Shown: one piece after another, positions 1-10,900 of the stretch
Numbering within the stretch: the first letter of the stretch is position 1
How the letters are laid out: each line of letters begins with the position of its first letter
From: Ilyonectria destructans
Taxonomy: Eukaryota > Ascomycota > Sordariomycetes > Hypocreales > Nectriaceae
Reading direction: 5' to 3'
Length of the DNA: 64,000 nucleotides
Assembly (NCBI GenBank): GCA_020740775.1
Contig: JAHEWK010000018.1
Coordinates: 1 to 64,000 of the forward strand
Position numbers and translations under genes: made by a program
Notes under the pieces: generated by a model
Told to the model about the DNA's origin: nothing
Seen by the model: the letters and a program-made list of their open reading frames with translations, nothing else
The model's database searches: none

Positions 1-1070
1 TACATATCAGACTATTGCAGATATCTCATTAGTAGTTAAGTGCCTAATTGGCCATTTTGAAGATTGCTTCACAATTAAGAAGATAGTTAATAGACCTTTT
101 TATTCTATGTGTATTTTGCAGTCTTACTGGAATATACTAACGGTATTAATAAAGTGCAGTATAAGGCAGGGTCAGGCTATAATTGAGTAGCTGATGCAGG
201 TAGAGATAGAAGAATGAATATATAAGGTATCCAAGAGGGTACTACTATTACATTTAGAGCCAGAATATTTAATATAAGTAGTTAGTTAAGTATTCTTTAT
301 TATAGCAGTAAATACTATATAATGTAAATAGGGAAGACCTTATCAGTTTATTTGGATAGATAGATAGAAGGAGAGTGGCAGTAAAAATTCAATATAACTG
401 AAATACTTACATTCTAGACCCTTAATCCGTAAGTATTTCTACTATTACTTAAACTGGTAAAATAAGTAAAAGGGTCTCATTTTGTTTTTAGCAAATTTAT
501 AATTATATTGCCTTTTATGCCATTTTTGCTATATAGGTATTTAACTTTTATACGGCAAGAAAAGTACACTTATCTCTCTTTTTATCTTCTTTCTAGATCC
601 TCTATATATATATCTCGGGAATTATTTTATATAAATTCCCTTAAGCTAGTAAGTAATTAATATTTATAATAAAAGGTAGAGGTATAGGGTAGAGGTAAGG
701 CTTAGTATATATAGACTTAAGGGCTAGCCTGAGGACTAGAGTTGCTATTATATTTATTACCCTCCCTCCCTTCTTCTTCCACCTAAGCTTTTTCCTCCCT
801 TCTTTTTTTACAGTATATATACCCCTTAGGTTATCTTTCTCTCTACAATATATAGACCCAAAGCGATCTATTATTATTTTAGGCTTTAGCTATATTATAT
901 AAACCCCATTATTATAACCAATATTATTATTATCTACTAAAGATCTTCTACCTTAATACTATAAAGGTCTACCGTTACTTCTTTAGGATAAACTGAAGGT
1001 ACACTAAGCTTAGGACTGTTCTTACTCTATAGTAGAGTATTATAAATATTTCTATAAAACTGTAATTAAT
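1..1070. repeat. AT-rich, RIP-eroded repeat DNA, family unknown
   Basis: No open reading frame of useful length is visible. The DNA is AT-rich with many TA steps, but CA and TG still occur in several contexts in the first 200 bases, so erosion is milder than in the 8-13 kb block. The stretch runs off the left edge of the window. It is probably a decayed transposon body, but no diagnostic motif was found. Confidence 0.5.
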
Positions 1071-1470
1071 CCCCTGGGATATAAATTCAGGCTGATAGTT
1101 AATAATAAAGTCTCAGTCTTATACCCCAGGGTATAAAAGCTAAGTCCTAATTATATATTCAAACTCCAACTTTATACCCCAGGGTAGAAAATAGAACCTT
1201 ACTTCTATTACTAAAAGATTATATAGAAACTGGCAGTCTTCTTTACACCCCAGTTTGGAAAATCTCTGGTCTTTCCGGTTTATAAAGCCTTCATTCTATA
1301 ATTTGTACCCCAGGGTATAAATACCTACTTGCTGACCCGAAGTATAACCCTTCCTGAGTAGTATTATAATACCCAGCCACTACTATTCTATTTTATACTC
1401 CAGGTTATAAAATCTTAAGCTCTTTTACTAGTGTAATTCTAGACTTATATCTTGTACCCCAGGGTATAAA
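1071..1470. repeat. Interspersed array of a short palindromic motif (7 copies)
   Basis: A roughly 17-base motif with core TACCCCAGGGTATAAA recurs at about 1071, 1120, 1173, 1243, 1304, 1393 and 1453. Its core ATACCCCAGGGTAT is nearly its own reverse complement. Spacing is irregular, from about 50 to 90 bases. The copies at 1304 and 1453 also share the following bases (AATACCTACTTGCT), so at least part of the array arose by segment duplication. The copies at 1243 and 1393 are degenerate. This is a repeat array in AT-rich DNA, not a CRISPR: the host is a eukaryote and spacer lengths vary. Confidence 0.7.
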
Positions 1471-1582
1471 TACCTACTTGCTAGCCCCCCCTTATAATTT
1501 AATTACCTTAGATATTAGAATCCAGACCTAGGGCTAACCCAACCCCTTAATACCAAATTGCAAAAGGTTATATAGCAACTTG

Positions 1583-1802
1583 AGCCTGCTGGCATAAGCT
1601 GCTATTGTAAATGCCCTTCTTTGTATACAGCTACTTAAGCCTGCCGGTATAAGCTGCCTTTATAAGCTGCAGCTATAAGCCAATTAGAAATCCCCCAACT
1701 TATATATATTAACTTAAGCTTGCTGGCAGAAGCCTGCTATTATAAGCTGCTGCTGTTATAAGCTGGCTGCAAACGCCCTTACTTATATATAGCTAATATA
1801 AT
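1583..1802. repeat. Degenerate tandem repeat with CTG..TAAGCTGC units
   Basis: Units of the form CCTGCTGGCATAAGCTGC recur with variation at about 1585, 1630, 1650, 1725 and 1745. Each is followed by related tails (AAATGCCCTT, AAACGCCCTT). The two larger units are roughly 140 bases apart. No coding potential was recognised. It lies just 3' of the RecQ-like pseudogene relative to that gene's orientation. Confidence 0.45.
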
Positions 1803-2159
1803 AGAAGCCTACAGTTAAAAAGGCTATTATTTACTACCTCTCTCTCTTTCTTCTCTTTCTTTCTTCTTCTTCTTCTTTTCTATTCCCTCTACCCCCCTCC
1901 CCCTTCTGCAGCTGCTGCTGAATTAGCCGGCTGAATAGAGCTATTACATTTGTTATCTCCACTCTGCCGACAAGCTGTAGATACTGCTGCCCAAGCCAGT
2001 TCTGATAGTCTGCCTTATCTTATAAGGCTTACTTAATTACCTCTTTCTCTATCCAGACCCAAATTGACGGCTATATAAAGGCAATAAAGGCTAGCAGCAG
2101 CACAATATGCCTATACCTACAGCTTCAGCCCTAGTCCTTATAGCCCTCGGGATATAGAG

Positions 2160-5100
2160 TCTAGAAGAGGTAGCAGTAAAAGCAGCTTAGGCACTACTCT
2201 TACCTGCCTCCCTTATAGCAAATACCGCTCTGGAATTGCATTGCATCCGCAAAGGAAGGCAGGCACAGCTTGCCCTCAGCTGCAGCTGCTGCCTCTATGC
2301 CCCCTGCACTCTCTGCCTCTATGCCTTTCAGCCTGAGGCAGCGATACCATGAATATCTTGCCTCGGCGGCTCCATATAGCAGCCAGCAGGGCCGGCACCC
2401 TATCTTTCCGGCCTTACTGAGCCCGAGGCCCAGTACAAGGCCGTCGATTTCCTCAAGCACAGCCTCAATCGCAGCTAGCTCCCGGCTGTATTGCCGCCCT
2501 TAAGCTTAAAGTAGAGCCAGCCCTAAAGTAAGCGGCTCGCCCTATTGCTGGCAGTTATTGCAGAGAGAGGCCTTGCAGCTAATAGTGCGGCAGCTGCAAT
2601 AGTCTCTATCTAGATGCCGGCCTAAGATATACTGCCGGCATCCCGGCGTCCAGATTAAGCTGCCGATTTCCTGCTTTTCCTCATTCCAGCAGGCCTCCTG
2701 CTGGGGGTTCCCTAGGGGTCAGTTTCTCTCCTCTACTATAACCTCAGCTAATACTGGCTTGCCAGTCCGGCCCGCCCGCCCGACCTCCTGGGTATAGCTA
2801 AGGATAGAGTAGGGGATATTAAGGTGGATTATATATACAATGCCCGAGACATCCAGCCCGGTGCCTAGCGCCGCTATAGCGACGATATATTGCACTGATC
2901 CTTCCAGCCACTGCCAGCCCATATCCCGCTGGGCTAGAAAGGCAGCCTTACCGGCCTCATCTTCGCCCGTGCCTGCATCGGCATCTCTATTTCCGTGGTA
3001 GTAATAGCAGCCAAGCTGCCGGGCAACAGCCTTACAGCTTATATAGCTGCAGCAGAAGATAATCCCCTTCTCGCCGGTCTTTAAGATCCGCGCTCGAGCT
3101 GCTACACACTGCTTCACCTCCGCAATACCTCAGCTGCTGCAGACCTTATAGACTTAGAACTGTACATTCAGCCGGTAGCTTAAGGCCCGGATATAGATCG
3201 GATTCTGCAGCAGCATTGCGGCCTCAAAGGCAGCCTGCTTATGCAGCAGTAGGGTGCCCGTCAGGAAGACCAGCAGGCAGCAGAGGCCCCGCAGCCTCAT
3301 CAGCCCCTTCAGCTTAGTCCTATAGCTGAGGGCTGCCGTAAAGGTGAGGTAGTACTCATCGATAACCACTCAGTCGAGCCGGCTGCCCATACTGAGGCTG
3401 GCTTCCCACTGTAGGAAGCTGTCTATAATAGCTGCCTCGGCTGAGACTACTATTACTATAGGCCAGAATTCCCAGGCTTTTGGCTAAGTCTGGCAGTCTA
3501 GGCCGGTATCTTAATAGCAGCTAACCAGCTAGTCCTTAAGTATTTGATAGGGGGCTACGATAATTATTATACCGGCTCCCGTCAGAAGGGCCGGCATAAT
3601 AAAGATTAGGCTTTTGTCGGCACCGGTCGGCAGGACGGCAATAAGAGGAGTCTGTTTGGCTGCGGCTTGCTGGATAGCCTCTCTCTATGCTGCCAAGCGG
3701 AATTCGGCTGCCTTATTCTGCAGGGCCTGCCGCAGAGTCTGCAGAAGAAGCTGCTCATCTAAGGCCATAACTGCGCCCTCTCGCGCTGCTGCACCTGCAG
3801 CCGAGCCGGCTGTCTGAAGCAACGCGAGCGGCCGAATCGGGATTCCCTTTGCAGCTGCTACTTGATGCCCTTTGGCGCCGCCCTTCCGCTCCTCGTCAGC
3901 CTCCCTTTTTCTCTTTGTCCCCCCTGTGCTGCCGCTGCTAGCCTCTGCCTCTGCCTCTGCCTCAGCCTCAGCCTCAGCTGCAGCCTCAGCTCCAGCTTCT
4001 TCTGCGGCACAGCTAAGGAAGTGATGCCAGCGCCGGCTAGCCTGGCCGAAGACCTCAAGAGACTTAAAGGTCAGCCGCTTCAGAATGTTAATAGTTACGC
4101 TGTAGCCGGCAGCTGTGCGGCTTGTATGTGCTGCAGCAAGATCCTCGACATCCTTGTAGCTCTTACCTTCTTCCTCTTTGTCTTCGTCTCTATCTCCCTG
4201 GCCGGCCGGGCTAAAATACCCCCTCTGGGGCCCTCAGGCTTGGGTATGGCGCCTGCTGACGGCAATAGCGATATGCCGCTACTGCTGCAGCATAATCCTT
4301 TAGCCGATATAGTGCTGGCTCTATTTAGCTAGAGCTTGAGATAGCTGGCTGCTATTCCAGGGCGTGCCGGGCTTCTCGCGCTGGTACCAGATAAAGTTGC
4401 TCGGCAGATAGACCTTATTGCGGAGGGCGAGGCGGCTGCTCTTAAGCCAGTCTGTAAAGAGCTGGATATAGAGTATATATATTACTATTAGCTGGCCGAC
4501 CCGGCTTGGCAGTATCTAAGAGATTACCTTAGGGCTATTAAAGTAGGTAAGGGATTTATAATACTGGCTGACTAAGATAACCTTGCTATTAATAATAAAG
4601 ATACTGCAATTCTAATTGATACTATTAATAAGCTGCAGTCTAGTAATTTCCAGCTCTTAAAGAGGCTGATTAGTTAGGTAGATAAGGAGTAAGAGCAGTT
4701 CTTAAAAGTGCTTAACCTGCTGTAAATACCGCTAGACCTAGGGCTATTTTCACTCACTCTAGCTATTAAGGAATTCCTTCTGCAGTAGGCCTGCTATAAG
4801 ACTCTTAAGTATCTCCTTTTCCTGCTTGATAAGGCTGTTAGTGTGAATAAAAGAGTGGCTGTACTGAGTCTAAATTAGGTCGTCCCGAATAGCAGCTAGA
4901 GGGATAAGAAAGCAGCCTTCAGCTCTAAGCCCTACCAGCCGGGCCTCTTATAGCCCCAATATACCGTTCCTACTGCTGCCGCCACTGCTGCTGCTAGGGG
5001 GCCGGAAAAGCAGGCTTTCCTAAAGAAGGTCTTTAGCCTCTATTATCATCCTTGCTACCAGTTGCTGGATAGTATCTATTATAAGAGGCTGCTTTTAAAA

Positions 5101-6400
5101 GTAAAGTAGGGTTCTATCTATATTCCATAAGATAGCAAGCTGGCTGCCGGTCTCTATTATAAGCCTCTTTCTATAGAGTAGCAGGCTTAGGATATAGCCT
5201 ATCAGTATATAGCTGGTCTTATATAGCTAGCTCTCCCTTACTGTATTTAGCTGCTTAAGTAGGTCTGTTAGTATAGCTTGCTTACAGCTAGAGATTGCAG
5301 CCTCAGCTATAACCGCTCGGCCTGTATATATAAGGCCGGCTAGAGTGCTGGTAAAGAGATAGGCCAGCTGTAGCTATTCAGTTTGGCTGTTAATTTCTAG
5401 GATAGTAACGAAATACCAGAGTGGGCTAGTAAAGGGGTCGGCGGGTAGATGCTGCATCCAGAAGCTAGCCAGAGTCTGTAAGATCTCTTCTTTAAGCTGG
5501 AGCCTGCTGCTACTAGCCTCCTTATCGTCATCCTTATCGTCGTCCTTATAACCCTTATCCTCGTTACTATTATTATAGCTATAGCCTGCTGCTACTGCCT
5601 GCGCTAGCCGGGAGCTGAGTCTTGCAAGCTGGCCTCGCTGCGTAAAGGTAAAGATAAGGGCGTGCTATATAGCTAGCTCGGCCGGCTCAAGAGTCTGAAC
5701 TTGTAGGTAGTAGCAGAGGAAGCACTTACTATAGCCCAAATACTGATCTATACTGGCCTTTTCCTGTAGAGGCCTAAAGGGCCGGCTATAGGTATTCTGT
5801 AGGTTGGGGCTGGCCAGGTAGAGCCGGCCGATATGTGGCAGCGCCCTAAGGCCGGCGATATAGCGGCGGAAGAAGACTTGGTTTAGGGCTTAAATAAGTA
5901 TCTATAGGTCCGGCTCGTCAGCTTGCTGCAGCATCCGGCTGGCAGCGTAGATACAGCCGAAGTCTTAGCTGCCAAAGTAATTAACCCAGCCGGTATGCTG
6001 CAGCCAGTTGGTTATCTTATACTTGTGTATGCTGCCTTCAGCTATCTGAAGCTGCCTTTCCTGCTACTCGCCCTACTTATACTCCCACTGCTGCTGGATA
6101 GCTGCTACAAGCTGGACTGCCTGCTGCTGCTTCTATACCTCTACTTTATTCTCGATATTGCCGGCTCTTAGCGGCGCTAATAGGCTGGGCTCTATACCGA
6201 AGCAGCTTAAGCTTAATACTATTGCAGCGGCAGTTGGGTCAACTGGAAAGTAGAAGTATCTAGCTGGCTGTATAAAGAAGGTCTGGGCTAGGGCTGGATA
6301 CTAGAGGCCTGCTTGGGCCTGCTTGCTACTGGCTGTATAGAGCTGGCTGCAGTATGTTTTACAGAGCTTTTAGTTAACTGTTAGAAAGCTAGAGTATTTA
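2160..6400 (-). pseudogene. RecQ-type helicase pseudogene (telomere-linked helicase-like), RIP-damaged
   Basis: The helicase core reads on the minus strand, with interrupting stops. Motif I lies near 3607-3640 as VLPTGADKSLIF, where the usual GAGKS has become GADKS (GGC to GAC). The motif II region is at about 3360 (VIDEYY), motif V at about 2830-2880 (ALGTGLDVSG), and motif VI at about 2770-2790 (QEVGRAGRTG). A long degenerate N-terminal extension can be followed to about 6.3 kb. Most stops are TAG or TAA at former Gln or Trp codons. Related long RecQ-like genes lie near chromosome ends in many fungi, so a subtelomeric origin is plausible but inferred. The domain call is firm; the outer limits are approximate. 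Confidence 0.75.
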
Positions 6401-6409
6401 TAGCACCGG

Positions 6410-7110
6410 AATATATAGTAAATAGGAAGCCCGGTAAAAGGGGCTACTACTGCTTCCTGATTTTAGTCTCGGTCTTACTAGCTAGTATCTTTACCCTCCT
6501 TATCTGCCCTGCCTATATTTAGCCTCTTCTTACCCTTCTTGCCCTGCTGCTGGCTACCTTCTGGCTGCCTATATAGCTACTGCTACCAGCTGGAGCTATT
6601 AAGGCTCTATTAGCTATAGTGTTTGGTGAGGGCCTGGTAAGTAGGCCAGCTGAGGTCGGCATACTGCTTTTAGAGGTAACTTAGCAGGTTGGTAATAGTA
6701 TAGCTATAAGAGGTGCAGATAAGAATATAGAAGCAGGGTTAGTAGTAAAGCCAGCTCTAGCTTCAAGCTATAGCTGCTACTTGTCATATATATCAGGATA
6801 TCGGGATATCGGATTTCTGCAGTTATAACAAAAGTGAAGCTTTCCTTCTGTTATTATAGGTGTCTATCGCTACTTACCTTATCACCGGCCTCGTTATCTA
6901 GCTGGTCACAGGCCTATCTTTTCCTTAATTTTATTAATAGCTAGTTAAAGCTAAAGACTCTAAAGGATCCAGAGCCTCTCGGCCGTCCAAGGTTATCTAA
7001 GGTTATTATCAGTCTCTTTATCTATAAGACTGACCTAAAGACCCTCTTTTAGATAGAAAGAATATAAAGAGCTTCTTGTATATATAATTATTTCCATCTG
7101 CTAGATATAA
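6410..7110. other. Moderately AT-rich stretch, no gene recognised
   Basis: Sequence continues upstream of the helicase relic with scattered CTG and CAG triplets and TA-rich stretches. It may hold the eroded 5' end of that gene. I see no other coding motif, RNA gene or clear repeat boundary. Confidence 0.3.
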
Positions 7111-7149
7111 CACTGCTTGCTGTTACTGTTGCTGTTATTGCTATTAGGG

Positions 7150-7311
7150 TTGGGATTCTTCTTCTTCTATCTTTTTTCTCTTTTTCTCTCTTTCTTTCTC
7201 TCTTTCTCTTTCTCTCCCTCTCTTTCTCTCTTTCTCTCTCTCTCTTTTCTCTTTTCTTTTTTTTTCTTTCTCTCTTTCTTTCTTTCTTTTTCCCCCCCTT
7301 TTTCCCTCTCT
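7150..7311. repeat. Polypyrimidine low-complexity tract
   Basis: About 160 bases are almost pure C and T, with CTTT, CTCT and long T runs. The Leu/Phe/Ser-rich reading frame across it is a composition artefact. A nearly pure purine tract follows at 7638-7725. Confidence 0.85.
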
Positions 7312-7345
7312 CTAATTGGCTGCAAACCGATTATTAAGTGCCGCC

Positions 7346-7465
7346 AGTTATTAAGTGCTACAGGCCCCTGCTGGTGGAGCCTGTCGCCGGGGGGGTTGCG
7401 GCGATTTCAACTAATAGCTGTGCATACAGCTGTTATTAAGTGCCGTGCTGTAGTACTTAATAACT
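7346..7465. repeat. Inverted repeat (18-bp arms)
   Basis: AGTTATTAAGTGCTACAG at 7346-7363 is matched, with one mismatch, by its reverse complement at 7448-7465. The sequence TTATTAAGTGCCG also occurs just outside the left arm and again before the right arm. The spacer is GC-rich. This could be a small fold-back element or the end of a DNA transposon. Confidence 0.6.
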
Positions 7466-7637
7466 AAGGACTAGCAGTTAGGCCTTATAGATTAAGGCCT
7501 AATAGGCAGAATAATATATCAGTTAGTACTTGGCCTTTTCTGCTTCTTCTATTCCTTTTTTTTCTTCTTCTTTTTCTCTTACTATATCTATTTTATTCTT
7601 TTAAAGCTTAAAGCCTCTTTTATTTTTTTTTTATTTT

Positions 7638-7725
7638 AGAAGGAGTAAGAAAAAAGGGGGAAGAGGAGAGGAGAGGAATAGAAGGAAAAGGGAAGAAAGA
7701 AAGGAAGAAGAAAAAGAGGGAAAAA
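7638..7725. repeat. Polypurine low-complexity tract
   Basis: Nearly continuous A and G with GAAG, AGGAG and GAAAG repeats. Together with the upstream pyrimidine tract it could fold into a long imperfect hairpin or triplex-prone DNA. No gene overlaps it. Confidence 0.8.
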
Positions 7726-7794
7726 ACGTATATATAGAAAAAAGGGAGGGGAATCTTTCCCCCTTTTTCTTTTTCCTTTTCCTAATTAGCTGGC

Positions 7795-7935
7795 ACTTAG
7801 TTATTCTATAGTATACAGTTATTCTATAGTATAGTGGATACAGTACTGTCTATATGCTGGATTTCAAGCTAATAGGGCTGTATATAACAGTTATCCTATA
7901 GTATTTAAGTACTATAGAATAACTGCATACTAGCA
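7795..7935. repeat. Fold-back repeat related to the 7346-7465 element
   Basis: AGTTATTCTATAGTATA occurs twice in direct orientation near 7799 and 7819. It recurs inverted near 7905-7925 (TACTATAGAATAACTG). The cluster resembles the arms of the element at 7346-7465, suggesting one short palindromic repeat family. Confidence 0.5.
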
Positions 7936-7959
7936 GTTAGATATATCTTATAACCTAAT

Positions 7960-10900
7960 TTATTTAGTTAGAGTAGCTTAAGATATAGATTTAGTTAAAT
8001 AGTTAGTAGCAGTAATATTTATTTTTATAATTCAGCCTAATTTATTATAATAGTTAGAATTATAATAACTATCTACTTAATCTTTTTAGTATCTTACTAA
8101 TATATATCTCTATATTTTAACTTTAAATAGTTTATAACCTTATTAATAATAAGCTTTATTTTATATTTTTAATAAATAATAAATAGATACTTAGGTATAT
8201 AAATAAATAGTTCTATTTTATATTAGCTATTATATATAAATATTAAATCTTATATAAAATATATAATATCTTATTTTCTCTTATATTTTTATTATTTCTA
8301 TTTTACTTTTTTTAGATTGCTATAGTAATATTCTTACTGTAATTTAATCTAAACTTTAATATTAAAACTATATAATATATTAAAATATAGGTCTATAACA
8401 GTTAAACTAATAGCCAGCCTATATTTAAATCTTCTTACTTAATATAGCTTCTAACTTTAATTTAACTCTAACTTTATTTCTAGCTTTAAATTTTATATTT
8501 TAAGTTTTAAATTAAGCTTTAATACTATCTATATAGTATTCTCTCTTTCTATTTACTACTATTACCTATATTACTTTATCTCCTTCTTTCTTTCTTTACT
8601 ATTTCTATTTATATTACTTTTTATCTTCTTTATACTCTACTATATATAATATTATAGCCTTACTTTTTATACTTTAATACAGTCTTATTTACCTCTATCT
8701 ACAGCCTAAATACTTAAATTACTCTATACTATTAAATCTACCTAAATTTACTCTATACTGCTAGCTCTATTTAACTTTAATTTTTCTACCAGTCTATCTT
8801 TAAATCTTATAGCTAAATTCTATTCTCTAACTCCAATTTAAATCCAGCTTTAGCTTTAATTTTAAATCTTATATCTTAAGTTTTAATTTAACTTTAAATT
8901 TAATATCTTAAGCTTTAATTTAAGCTCTAATATTAAACCTTATACTGCCCTCTTATAATAATACTCTTTTCTCTCTTTAGCCTCTTTACTCTTTTCTTTC
9001 TCTTTTTATTTTTTGCTGCTATTTATATAACCTTATTTTTTACTCTATTTCTCTACTGCTACTATTTATACTGTTAATTATCTCCTCTATACTATATATC
9101 TAAATTCTTTATAGATATTAATTTTTATAATCTTTAAGTATATCTATTCTATTTAACCTATTCTATCTATAATACTAACTATTTTATTACTCCAGCCTCT
9201 ATATTATTCTAAATACCTATAATACCTACTATTTTAATTACTTCTATTAAGCCTATTTTAGCTATTTATTACAGTTTATACTGCAGCTAGTATAACTATT
9301 TAGTAGCTTTTATTCTTTATTTCTTTTTTTCTACCTTTAGGCTTTATCTGTATTTAGGCTATTACTACTTTATAATAGGGAATTTTTTCTTTTTCTCTTT
9401 TCTCTCTATATCTTATAATAGCTATACTATATCTAGCCTTCTTTTTATTAGGTTTTAATAGAAGCTTTAAAGTTAACTATTCTTTTTTATATAACTCTCT
9501 CTTTTCTATATTTTCTATTATAGTATATAAATATAAATACTATTAACTATATACTATATCTTTAATATTCTCTTTTTAATTCTACTTATCTTTTTACTTT
9601 TAGCTTATATAATAGCTATTTAATTCTAACTATATTAATTTATTACTGTAAATTTTAATTTGGGTATAATAGTATAATCTGGCTTTAATACTGCTAAGAA
9701 TTAATATATAATATTATATTTATATTATCTTTTAGAAAATCTACTCTATAGGAATTTTAGTAGTTAAAATATTAATAACTTTACCCCTCTTATATTTTTT
9801 ATAACTTTACCCTCTAGTTATTAATAGTGTGGAATTTTTTTATATAGTATTTTCTATAACTTAGCCTAATAAAGTTACAGTAAATTATTATTAGGGTATT
9901 TTAGCTATTGGGTGGAAATACTTTTAATATAGTATATTTAGTAGCTATAGAATTTTATTCTTTTTATTTTACTTTTAAAAGTAAATAAAGTTAAAAAGAA
10001 TAAATTAAGCAGTTTATATAAAAGTAAATAGATTACTATTAAAGTTATCTAGCTTATACTATATATATTACCTACTTTACAGCTTATTTTTATTCTTTTT
10101 ATTTCTTAATTTTTATTAAGTAAATATCTTTTTCTAGCTTAATATAATATAAAAGCTAAGAATAATTAACTAAAATAGCTAACTTTTAATAGATTAATAG
10201 ATTAAAGCTATATAGAAGTTATAAATAGTATACTTTAGCTTAATATTATATTTAGAATTTTTTTTTAACTAAAGAGTAATTAATTCTCTATTTATTTATT
10301 TTATACTTATAGTATATTAATAATTTAATTTATAGCTTACTGCTATTAAAAGGTTACTTTAATAATATTTTATAGTAATATTTAGTTCTTATTATTATCT
10401 CTTATAAAGTAGCTATTTTTATAGAAGATAATTTAATAGTAATATATAAATAGCTACTTTATCTAATAGAAGTATAATATTAAAAAGAATTTATTTTTAA
10501 AGCTATAAAAGCTATAGATATTCTTTAATTTTAAGTTATTACTACTATTTTAAAACTTACTTAATTACTTTACTTACTATTATATTATCTTATAGATAAG
10601 TAACTTATTACTATAAAGTCTATATATATTTTATAAAGTTATTTTTATTACTAAAATAATATAAGAAAGATTAATAATAATATTCTTTTTACTATAGCTA
10701 TTTCTATTAAAAGTCTTATTAAATAAAAGTAAGTAAAATAAGTAAATCTTAATATCTTAAAGGCCTTATAGATAGATTAAAAAACTAATATAAATAAGTT
10801 AGAGAACTTAATTTACCTAAAACTTTTTAATTATCTATATAACTTTAGCCTTCTTATTAAAATTATAAAATATCTAAGTAATATCTACTTTAAGCTTATT

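Noticed and set aside
1071..1470. CRISPR-like look of the short-palindrome array
   Set aside because: The window is fungal, spacers vary from about 30 to 75 bases, and some spacer sequence is itself duplicated. No cas-like gene exists.
3862..4332. 156-codon plus frame with hydrophobic segment opposite the helicase relic
   Set aside because: Ser/Leu/Cys-rich composition arises from CTG/CAG-rich RIPped DNA. The helicase motifs are on the other strand.
7117..7467. 116-codon Leu/Phe/Ser-rich frame
   Set aside because: It is a translation of the polypyrimidine tract and has no domain or homology signal.
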